The position numbers and the translations under genes were made by a program. The notes beneath the pieces were generated by a model that saw nothing but the letters and a program-made list of their open reading frames with translations, ran no database searches and was not told the origin of the DNA. A stretch of 64,000 nucleotides of DNA from Blattamonas nauphoetae. Its lineage: Eukaryota; Preaxostyla; Oxymonadida. The DNA is taken from the NCBI GenBank assembly GCA_033064195.1, contig JARBJD010000057.1, positions 62,001 through 126,000 of the forward strand. Reading direction: 5' to 3'. Positions 18,620 to 28,648 of the stretch are shown here, piece after piece (position 1 is the stretch's first letter; every line of letters starts with the position of its first letter).

Positions 18620-19340
18620 AAAAAGATGAGCAGACGATTGCGGCGTTTGTTCGAGACCCAAATCGGACTCAGTGAACGGAAAGGTCAGACAAGAACAATT
18701 ACTTCCGTTTGCGTGGACGGCACGGTTGGTTCGTCAAATGCGGACGAAAGAATGGCGACAGAAGAGTGTTGGCTCGCGATTCCATGCGCAGATTTTGATG
18801 TCCAGAAATATCCCGCCCAGAGTAATATATTCACATCCTTGTGCAGTTGAGGAGGATTCCCTTGTCATATTCCGCTTTGTTAAGAAATGAGATGCGAGTT
18901 TCTTGAGTGATCTGTTAAGACGCTCAATAGTGGCATGTGTGTTCCGCAAATAACAAAATTAGTACGTGGGAGTTGAGTATGTGTGCTTGGAAGAGATAAT
19001 TGAAGCAAATAAAGTCCAAATCAGCTGATACGGACATCTGAAAATCTCCCTTAACACGAGAACTGGGTCACCAAATGGCTCTTCGATACAATGAGAGGCA
19101 GAGCGCGAGAGAGAGATGATTGTATCTCCCACAATTCGTTGGCGAGTGGAGGAGTGGAGCGAGACGGCTTGTTCGTGCTTGTCGAATCGGTGGGGTGATT
19201 TCACGATTTCCAGAGAGGTGGGAGAACCGAGATCAAGCTCCCAATACATCTCCATTAAATCCTTTCATTGTGGGCGCCACTGCCGAGAAACAGAAGGGCG
19301 TAGAACTCGCGGACGAGCTTCGCAACATTGGTCTTGATCG
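18620..19340 (+). repeat. Direct repeat copy 1 (721 bp, offset 2,215 bp)
   Basis: Nearly identical to 20835-21555; only a handful of substitutions are visible. The edges are plain: homology starts near AAAAGATG and stops after GATCG. There is no TG...CA boundary and no target duplication that I can see, so it reads as a tandem segmental duplication with a 1.5-kb spacer rather than an LTR pair. Confidence 0.9.
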
Positions 19341-20834
19341 ACAAAGTGAAGACAATTACAAGGGATTGCGAGACACCGTATCGATGGAAGCGTACCTCCA
19401 GTCACTCTCGACGATTGACCAGGTCTCCCCGGTCGAGTCACAGTGTCGGGGTGACAATTTGTGTTGCGCACTCTCTATAACATCCCTCTGACCACTTCAT
19501 TTCTAAAACAATTATATCTCCCGCAATTAGTGACATCACGGGAGATGACACCGATAAACGAGGTCATGTCAGAGAACGGACGAGCTGATTTTGATCTCTC
19601 GTAAAGACGCAGATATGAATCAAATCAGTCATCTAACCCATCTCCAGCTCTCTCAGACATTGGTCTGACACGGGGCGATCTCATTTGACGAAGTCTCGAT
19701 GGAATATGGTGCCGAATGTTGTGTCAGTGATCGTCCGCAGTTTCCTGCATGGAGACTCGCTCGTGAATAGGTTGGCGTCTCACAAGATCTTGTTAAAAGA
19801 AGCTGATATTCTTCACATCTTAGCTTTCCTCAAGATTGTCCTTGATTTCTGAGTTGAGATCTACCGTGAATTGGGTCCGATCAGAGTACAACTCTCATTT
19901 TCCTCATGTATTATCGAACAAGCCTGATTCCATGTTCTTAAGTACAGCTTTATAGATCTCTAGTCCTGTCTTCAAAACCAATCAACACCGATTTTCCTCA
20001 CAATTCAAATCGTTCCAGAATAAAGACCACCCAGAAGCACTTGAAAACTTTTATGAAGTACAAATACAAGGCCTCGATTCTATTCGAGAGATTGACATCC
20101 ATACTTCTTGTCAAAATGTTCTAGATGACATTACTAGCCAACTGTGGTGCTGAAAACATGAACATGAGAAATGTGCGGCAGCCGAATGTCAGATCAGAAA
20201 GGCGTGATTTCTGAATTAGAAGGAACATGCGGAGTTGATAGAACTGATTCTGTTCACCCTGTCATTCAATCCACGAGCTTCGTCAGCATTAAGAACGATG
20301 TGACCGTCCGCTCGCTCGAACTTGTCGACCCGCAGAATGGGCATATCCAGGAATCGAATCTCGACTTGACAGTGTGGACACTGGAGCGAATTGTGCAGCA
20401 CATTCACAGATATCGCTTTTTTGGCAAATGACTGTCAAGACAGTTCAAGCAACGATTTGTAGTCCGATCCACATATCAATACAGCAGAGGATCATATTCA
20501 CCTTGTGAGCTCTTCGGAAGCTGACACATGTGAAGGGAGCCACTTTCTGGCCCAGTTCCGCCACTTTCGTTGAATGGCACGACTCGACATCACCAACATA
20601 CTCTCACACGCACGTTCCACATCCAAAAGATGTCCAGACACCTTCATCAAAGAATCTTCTACGACCTAGATACTCCCCATCTGCTTCGCCCACGTCTCCC
20701 GATCAGCTGGAACAAAGATCCGTCCCAATCGCCACCAAATGGGTCGTATAGGACAACTCACTCTTTCTATGGGATATTTCGCAGACAAAGACGAAATAAC
20801 AAACATGATGACATGAGAGACGGTTGAAGACGAT

Positions 20835-21555
20835 GAAAAGATGGGCAGACGATTGCGGCGTTTGTTCGAGACCCAAATCGGACTCAGTGAACGGAAAGGT
20901 CAGTCAAGAACAATTACTTCCGTTTGCGTGGACGGCACGGTTGGTTCGTCAAATGCGGACGAAAGAATGGCGACAGAAGAGTGTTGGCTCGCGATTCCAT
21001 GCGCAGATTTTGATGTCCAGAAATATCCCGCCCAGAGTAATATATTCACATCCTTGTGCAGTTGAGGAGGATTCCCTTGTCATATTCCGCTTTGTTAAGA
21101 AATGAGATGCGAGTTTCTTGAGTGATCTGTTAAGACGCTCAATAGTGGCATGTGTGTTCCGCAAATAACAAAATTAGTACGTGGGAGTTGAGTATGTGTG
21201 CTTGGAAGAGATAATTGAAGCAAATAAAGTCCAAATCAGCTGATACGGACATCTGAAAATCTCCCTTAACACGAGAACTGGGTCACCAAATGGCTCTTCG
21301 ATACAATGAGAGGCAGAGCGCGAGAGAGAGATGATTGTATCTCCCACAATTCGTTGGCGAGTGGAGGAGTGGAGCGAGACGGCTTGTTCGTGCTTGTCGA
21401 ATCGGTGGGGTGATTTCACGATTTCCAGAGAGGTGGGAGAACCGAGATCAAGCTCCCAATACATCTCCATTAAATCCTTTCATTGTGGGCGCCACTGCCG
21501 AGAAACAGAAGGGCGTAGAACTCGCGGACGAGCTTCGCAACTTTGGTCCTGATCG
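20835..21555 (+). repeat. Direct repeat copy 2 (721 bp, offset 2,215 bp)
   Basis: Second copy of 18620-19340. The flanks differ on both sides. The spacer 19341-20834 has no gene I can name. Confidence 0.9.
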
Positions 21556-22189
21556 CATTTGTCCAGGTCGTCTGAAGATGTTTCGACACCTTATTGTGAT
21601 TTCATCAAATCTCCACCTTACCCTCTCGATCGCACAACTGTAGCCGAGAGGGATAGCCTTGATTTTTCACAACTCACCCTGCGGCCTCTTTTAACATCAG
21701 CCTGAGCGTTCATCTCCTCCATCTTTGTATCTCCACTAATTTCTCGCACTGGCTGAGAATGTGCCGACATCACTGGCAGTGTTAGAGTTCGGAAAACCTT
21801 CTTTTGGTATCTCCGCTTAGAAGCTTCTGTGCTGCCTCCCTCCCCTCTCACTCGTCCCCTGTGCACATTGGAACCGTTGACTTATCTTGCGATCTTTATC
21901 AACCGAAGATTCGACGGATTCTCATCCGACAGATCTTTGTTCGTTTTGTTCACGCCAGCTTAATCTTTAAGATCCCTGAGAGATTCTGACACATGGTGAC
22001 ACAGTTTGGAGGGTTCTTCGCGAGCTATTTTTTAGCTTTCAGACACAATTTCCCTTTGGTTTTCGAATTTAATTGGGTCTGATCATTCTTCAAAAAGTGA
22101 TTTCACTCACTTATTGCCACTTTCAGAAAAACAAACCATTTCCAAAAAGCGAATATAATGTGTGAGTAACCATTCAAACAGGTGTTGAA

Positions 22190-24030
22190 TCAGAGATTGT
22201 CAAAAGTTCGATCTGTGTAGGAAATGAAGGATAAAACTGAATGAAATGTGTTCTCTGGTTCGGAGATATGATGTATTTTCGTTCTGACCCGAATTCTAAG
22301 GTTTTCTGGGTCTATCGAGGGCCCTGCCTCTTGGCAATCGTTGACGATCTCATCTGCCTTGTCAACCGTCACTGTCTGAAGAATATTTGATGCAAAATGA
22401 GAAAGTATCTTGATATTGACAAAATGATGGGATCATCAATTCATTTGAAGGCAGGACAAACGAGTATACAACTTCTCGATTTGTGAGGGTGACTTAAGAC
22501 TGAACAACAATTTGAAACGTATGAATCTGGATCTACACAAATGCAACTGGAACAAAAGCAGATTTGACGGAGTGTTGGAGGGATGGATCAAAAAATGAAT
22601 GAGAAATGATGCTGATGATCTCTGACTGTAATTCGGGATTTAAACACATTGTACCGAACAGAAGTCGAAAAGCGGGTGTGAATGACCGAATTGGACCAGT
22701 GCTAATTGCAAGAACAAATTGGTTGAGCTGCAAAAAATCAAACTGAGACGTTATGGAGATGAAAAGCTGAGGAAAATGAAGGCGGGCCATTTCGATAAAT
22801 AAGAGTATATTTTGAAAACCTTGGCATTTCGAGGAAAGAGTGTTCAGAAAAATTAGCAATAACGTGAGTGTGTGACTCATCTCATCGCTGAACGCGATTT
22901 TGTGGATCAACCGTAGACACGAGTTCATCGCCAAAACAGAACATCCAGGCATCTATCCAATAAAAAAGTGGTAGAAATGTGTTATTGAGAACGAGATATA
23001 CACATTGAACAAATATTGGGCATTATCGGTGATTGTTGACGAAAAGCTGTCTCACAGCACACTTCTCTTGGACTTGATCGCCCCGCTGCTCAATTCCTCA
23101 CGTACCGATTTCTGAAATCACCCTCCTTCCCCACTTAAATCAGCGAGTAGTGTGACAAAACAAGCCTCATATTTCTGAACAAAGTGTTTGAAATGGAGAT
23201 CGGAAGATGAAGATTTTTCCCGACACGAAAAGCTCCAACGAAGAGAAGAAAATGGAATGTATGAGCCAATGGCCTCCTTAATTCTCTCAAAGACAGTCGG
23301 ATGCTGCTCGGGTTCACGTGTGAGCCTCTTCATTCGGTGTCAAGATCCATTGTTCTTGGATTGTTTAAAACCATCCAAAGATCAGTGAATTGCATCGATC
23401 ATTCTCTGTATGAGAAATGAATGGATGCAAGACAATTGTTGAGGGATAATGAGGGTAGAATGCTTCTTTGTTCTGGTTCTGGGGATTTATGGATTGAGGG
23501 TGTCGTGTTGGGGTGAACCGCAACGATTTCTGACTTTTCATAGAGGTGGCAGCCTTCCATCACGCAGACAAATGCTTGCGAGGTGATCTTGATTCATTTT
23601 ACTTCATGGTTTAGGGCAATATTGAAATGAAAGACTTGAAGACGTACCCTCGACGATGTCAATGTTTGAAAAGAAACAGAAACATCCATCGCGGCACGAA
23701 GACGATTAGGTTGTGTCCCATGAAGTAAAGAGAGACCCAATGGCGGATGAAGGCACAGACTGATTATCCAAGAATGACGATGGTGTAGACATTCCTCACC
23801 AAGAGTGAAAGAAATTTGAGACTCGTCATTATTGATAGCTGAGAATGACGACGAAATGGGAGCAGATGATATCTACTCTATGACAGATTATTGAAGTGAG
23901 GACTGGCTTCTGTTGGGTTGAGTTGATTTGGAAACAAATCATCGTCTCAGGCGAAATTAGTTGTAGAGATTTGAGACTATGCGCAACCTTGTGTCGAGTT
24001 GTCTCATATAGAAAGAATTTCAACTTCGAC
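22190..24030 (-). CDS. Fragmentary helical-repeat (ARM/HEAT-like) gene, exon structure unresolved
   Basis: The best exon is 22533-22952: about 139 Leu/Ile/Phe-rich codons with helical periodicity (for example LTLLLIFLNTLSSKCQGF and LNQFVLAISTGPIRSF). Smaller helical pieces on the same strand lie at 23118-23333 (FERIKEAIGSYIPF) and perhaps 23829-24023. This matches the style of the two better-resolved genes at 34349-39050, which are also broken up by short introns. I could not define a start or a complete chain of splice sites, so it may be intron-rich or decayed. Confidence 0.3.
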
Positions 24031-24334
24031 TGAGCGAAGAAAACTGGATCAGACCATGATCACGTTGTTGTCATCTCTCAGATATTGATTGCTTTTCACC
24101 TTCTTCTAAATGGATCATTCGATCAAAATTCTGATTTTGTTGCTTCCTCCTCCTTTTGGGTCTCTTTCCTTATACATACGCTGACATTCACTGTTCTCGA
24201 TTTCGAACTCACTTTTTCCTCTCTAAGCCATGCTTCTTTGCTTCTCTAACTCTTCAGGACATCAGTTATCCATTCATATCTCCTCTTTCTTCCATATTTC
24301 TCTGTTTCACACTTTCGACACACTATTTCTACAG

Positions 24335-24850
24335 ATGAATCACAGTGTCGACTCAATCAAGGTCTGTTCCTTCGATGTCAAATTGAATTGAATTCAGAAT
24401 CATTGTTCCTCTTTTATTTTCTTTTCAGGATTGTTTCGTTGCCGTCATTGTCGTCCTGTATTGCTGATTCTCGTGGGATGACAAATCCGTGACATCAGAT
24501 GTTGGTAGAAATGTTATTTCTGTTCATCTCTCCCAAAAATTCTCATGAAACAGGGTGATTAACGCTTGTGATATCTTATTCAAGTCTGAACATTTCTTGT
24601 TCTCCCAGATTACCGGAACCAGAAAAGGGATCGTGATCACCGACAACGAATGGCCAATCGTTCTCGAAAGTACGTTCATCTGTAACACTTTCAACTCAGA
24701 ATTTGTATGTAAAAATCAGACAACTTTATTAGTCCTTTCCAATCATCAACTCAACTCAATGACATTCAAGCTCGATTTCTTCAAGAAACAACTTCAAAAA
24801 GGTTCAAAAGATGATGAAGTGCAATCCAATTTCATTGACCAGTTCAGGCC
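24335..24850 (+). CDS. Possible small spliced gene, unrecognised
   Basis: A short exon (24335-24361, MNHSVDSIK) ends at a GT donor, and an acceptor TTTTCAG lies at 24428. A second coding-like stretch begins after TTCTCCCAG near 24609 and reads ITGTRKGIVITDNEWPIVLE; its codons end mostly in C, like those of the neighbouring surface-protein gene. A 31-nt GT-AG intron could then lead to FVCKNQTTLLVLSNHQ. Joining exon 1 directly to this stretch is in phase. A roadblock-like domain is a loose possibility only. Confidence 0.22.
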
Positions 24851-24878
24851 AAGTTTGAGAAACGTCTTACCCAGCTTC

Positions 24879-25964
24879 TTAGAAGACGAGGGCGAGAACG
24901 GCGAAGAGAGCAGCAACAACGGAAGCAACACTCTTGGCACCTTCTTCGTATGTGATGGCTTGGTCAGTGAAGGTGAGGGCATCAGTGATGGCGAGGGTGG
25001 CTTTGACAGTGCTCTTGGCCTTGATCTTGCAATCGTTGAACAGATAGACAACATCGAGGGATCCAGCAGATGGCTTCCATTCGAACTTCTCGCCTTTGTC
25101 GAGAGTGTATTCGGCGTTGGAGGCGGCTGGGTCAGTGGCGGTAAGCTTGAGGGTGTTCTTGGCGTCAGTTGGGAGGGTGGCTGGGAGAAGGGCGTTGACG
25201 AGTGTCAGTGTGATCTTGTCAACAGCACCGTCCTTCTTCTTGTCGGCTTCGGGCTCAGCTTGTTTTGTGGATCCAGTCAGGATGGAGTTGTCGGCGGGGG
25301 TGAATTCGGCGACATCGCAAATGTGTCCGGCATATTCGATGGTGTATTTCAAGTCCTTGACAAGTTTGCCTGCTTCAGCTGTTCCGACGATGGCGATGAC
25401 CTTGGTGGCTGACTTGGCGTCAGCAGCGAATGTGACGGGGATGGTCACTGTGGACTCTCCGTTCTTGAACAGGACAGATTTGTCTCCTGCACCTGGAGCT
25501 GTTTCGAGTGAGAAGGTTCCTGTGTATTCGGTCTTGCTGGTGGCGGCGAAAGAGATTGTGAGCGTTGGGGGCTTGACGATCTTGAGTGTCAATGTGGTGG
25601 ATCCTGCTTTTGTAGCACCCGCAGAGTTTTTGTAGTTGCTGAGTGTGTACTGTGTGTTGTATTGGAGCTTGCCTGTTTCACCAAGCTTGGTGAGTGGAAT
25701 TACGACAGAAGTTGCAGCTACATAATCAGAAGCAACATCGAATTCGATGACAACATCACCAGCAGCGTTGGAGGCAGCTGCTGGGGTGAATGTAAGTGTC
25801 AACTTGTTAGACGCGGCAACATCTCCACTTGCAATAGTGAGGGTGAGAGTTGCTGTGTTTGCGACGAGATCTTCATCCGAGACAGCTATTGCAGTTGGCT
25901 TATCACCAAGTGCGTTTGGGGTGCGAAAGCTTGAAGCTGAGAGAAGAGCAAAGAGGAAGAACAT
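24879..25964 (-). CDS. GPI-type surface protein built of beta-sandwich modules, probably highly expressed
   Basis: Starting at 25964 the protein begins MFFLFALLSASSFR, a signal peptide; an upstream in-frame ATG at 25988 would add eight residues and weaken it. The 361 residues end in VASVVAALFAVLALVF, a hydrophobic tail with no cytoplasmic part, as in GPI-anchor precursors. Between lie about three Thr/Ala/Lys-rich beta-sandwich modules. LQYNTQYTLSNYKN matches the L-x-Y/H-x-T-Y-x-I signature of the giant receptors. Codon choice differs sharply from its neighbours: AAG, ACC, ATC, GTC and GCC/GCT are strongly preferred, as expected for an abundant protein. Function is inferred as a coat or adhesin. 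Confidence 0.75.
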   Translation of the reverse strand: MFFLFALLSASSFRTPNALGDKPTAIAVSDEDLVANTATLTLTIASGDVAASNKLTLTFTPAAASNAAGDVVIEFDVASDYVAATSVVIPLTKLGETGKLQYNTQYTLSNYKNSAGATKAGSTTLTLKIVKPPTLTISFAATSKTEYTGTFSLETAPGAGDKSVLFKNGESTVTIPVTFAADAKSATKVIAIVGTAEAGKLVKDLKYTIEYAGHICDVAEFTPADNSILTGSTKQAEPEADKKKDGAVDKITLTLVNALLPATLPTDAKNTLKLTATDPAASNAEYTLDKGEKFEWKPSAGSLDVVYLFNDCKIKAKSTVKATLAITDALTFTDQAITYEEGAKSVASVVAALFAVLALVF

Positions 25965-26399
25965 TTCTCTGATTATTTCAGAACCCATATTGGCAGTTTC
26001 AATGCGAGCTGGAAGATACCATCTTCATGGGAGAACAGAAGATGGTTGATGGACAATCCACGGATGGATGATAGACTGCAAATGGTTCATTTGAAACATC
26101 GTCCGATTGAGGAGTTTGATTCACAACTTTCGGTCAAAGATGTGGAGAAGAGGAAAATGGAGGTTTTCAGAGCGGGAATGGCTGTGATGACATCTGATGA
26201 GAGGCAGAGCAGTCGAGGCGAGATGGTTTTGAGACAATTCCACATCTGTGTTATCCGGATTTGAAACCCCAATTTCTTCCTGGAATTGCATTCGTTTCAT
26301 CTAAAGCATTGCTTATGATAAATCAGGAACGGATTTTTGATCCAGGGTGGGGTGAATCAAAGGCCCAAGATTCAAGACGACATTTCTCCGATAAGTTGA

Positions 26400-27951
26400 G
26401 AGACTACAACTTGTCGGATTTTGATTATCGATTAGTAGATGCTGTTTGAGGCTATTTGACACAATAATGACGAATAATAATGAGACTTGACTGAGATCAG
26501 CTACCATGGGTTCCAACCGGAAAAGTCCTATTCGATCAGAGAATCTGATGATTGATATTGCGTGTGAAAGATCTTTTCTACATTGTTAATTCCAAATCTG
26601 ACTGTTGAAATGACGATATCGAACAGGGAATGGTGATTTCGTCGAAATCGGATCAAAGTCCAGAAATCTAGATGCAAGACGTTTTTGGTGAGATGAATGG
26701 AAAATTTAATCAAATGAAGTCATTAGTCGAGGTTTGATTGAAGTAAGAAGACATTCGACACGTGTTTGAGGTCCAAGTGGTGGCGAGGAATAATGTTGAG
26801 ATACCCATCCAAGAAGAGGATTGAATCTGTCGAACTAATGTGCAAGATAAAATGAATTGTCCATGCTTTGGATGGAATCCAATTATTCCCTTCACTACTG
26901 TCAAGCAAACGAGAAATTTTGAGTGACAACGTGATGCCCAATAATTCATCGAGCACAATGATGTGACATACAATTCCGTCTTATATGGTGAATCATAAAT
27001 ACAGCTTTCGAACACTAGTATTTTTTTGATTTTTCAATGCACACTAATGTCAGTTTGGAGGGGATAGAAGAGGAGTGATGTCGAACAGACAACAGAGCTG
27101 CAAAGAACGGTGTGATTGGATGAGATCGAGAATATGAATGAAACAAAGAAGATAGAAAAGAGTCAATATGATATAAATCACACTGAGAGAGGGAGGTCAA
27201 CAAAGTTAGTGAATGTAGGGCATTATGTAGATTCTGAAGTGATGAAGCCGACTTTGAGTCTTTAACCTGCTGTCGAACGAGCAAAATGTCGTATAATGAA
27301 GAAAACGTGATGGAATCGACGAAGAAAAGATGAAAGTGAAGTTGTAATTGACAGGTACAGAAAGAGTGATGGGAAATGATTGATTCTGGGGAACAAGATC
27401 TTTGAAACCGATCGTCCCTCTTTCACTGGAGCAACGATCTGATCAGGTGAACACGTCAGAATGACCGAGAAATGACATTGTATCCATTGTTTGATTGGGA
27501 TTGAAATGAAATGCGAAGGATCCGAATTCAACTCGTAAAATCAACAACCGGTGTGACAGGTGAATTGAATCATTAAGTGGGACAAGATTTGAGAGCAGAA
27601 GATCGGCCTTTGCAAGAATAAAACCTTGAGGAAGCCGCAAATCAGAGAACTTGAGATTTGGATGATCTCAAATGACTTGAGAACCAGGCGTCCATCTCAA
27701 TCGGAACCACTGAATCAACGTCCATTGATTTCCTTCCGAGCCTTGGTTAATCGAGCAAACACATCTTCGATTCTGTTTTTGCAGGACAAGTCGATCAATC
27801 CAAAATGCGTCAGAATGGATGGATGCCTTATTCGCTTCTTCATTTCTCGAATCAAAGTGATTTTGGAGATATTATTACAAAGAGATGAGTCTCTTAAGCT
27901 GTAGAATGATTTTTGAAACACCACAAAACCAGAGGAAATTTTACTCGTCAA
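26400..27951 (-). CDS. Fragmentary helical-repeat gene, possibly intron-rich or decayed
   Basis: Several - strand stretches have the Leu/Ser/His helical style of the ARM-like genes. 27715-27951 includes MKKRIRHPSILTHFGLIDLS. 27015-27330 includes ASSLQNLHNALHSLTLLTSL and SLFHSYSRSHPITPFF. 26723-26956 includes LDELLGITLSLKISRLLDSS. They fall in different frames, as exons would, but I could not find a complete consistent set of introns. Nothing else is visible between 25989 and 28648 apart from a weak helical + strand ORF at 28135-28353. Confidence 0.3.
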
Positions 27952-28648
27952 TAGAGGAGTCTCTCTCCCTGTAAGTTACCATATCGATTTTCACATGGAA
28001 CTTATTTCCAATTTGTGAGAATATCTGGATATCATCACATCCCAATCCACAAATGGTGACAACTAACAATTAACGTCGGATTGACATTCGTAAAGGTTAT
28101 TTCTTTCATATAAACCAAGAATCGATAATAAGTCGTGACATATAGAGATTTATCAGTAATCCATCCCAATAAGGATTCTTATTTTCGATCATTCGTGGTC
28201 ATTCCTGACACGACCTCCAAAATCGAGACTCCTCGATCAATCAGAGCTATACTTCTGATATTCCTCATCAACCCTCACCTGTCACCAGATTTAATCATCA
28301 ATTTCTTCCATATCGCGATTAACATCCTTCATCACGATTGTCTCACTGTTTGAGCTCGTACGTGTCTCCCAATGATTTTTCTGAGTAGAAGCCTCAATGT
28401 CGTTCGGAATCACGTCTCTTCTTCCCACTTCACATCGAGAATCAAGCATAAAGTCTCACAAAGGCTCACTTTCCATTTTAACAGAGTGCTGCGACATACT
28501 AGTTCTTGTTGACATTTCTTGAACTTTCATATTTTGGTCAATGTGTTTCCGGAGAATTATCCACTTCGTTTCGTGTTGGAAGCGGATAATCTGAAGCTGG
28601 AAACTAAGGGACAGATCAACTCCACATCCTTCCTTCTTCGGGAGAAAA
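27952..28648. other. Intergenic, little seen
   Basis: AT-richer DNA upstream of the family member at 28649. One 72-codon + strand ORF (28135-28353) has a helical look (LLIFLINPHLSPDLIINFF) but no start context or partner exons. I do not call it a gene. Confidence 0.35.

Larger units (their letters stand above)
18290..21900. mobile_element. Broken retroelement or Polinton-type fossil with integrase core, partly duplicated
   Basis: This region is more GC-rich than its surroundings and carries no intact gene. On the - strand two segments (about 21470-20949 and 19255-18734) show what looks like a retroviral-type integrase core, with a recognisable YSTP and IERLNRSLK pattern. The two are near-identical because they lie in a duplicated 721-bp block. 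I cannot tell an LTR retroelement from a Polinton-type integrase; other parts (reverse transcriptase, capsid) are not recognisable. The element is clearly broken, with many breaks. The duplication is younger than the decay, since both copies share it. Confidence 0.45.

Noticed and set aside
18620-21555. The 721-bp direct repeats as LTRs of one element
   Set aside because: They contain integrase-like coding sequence, lack TG...CA ends and target duplications, and are separated by only 1.5 kb.
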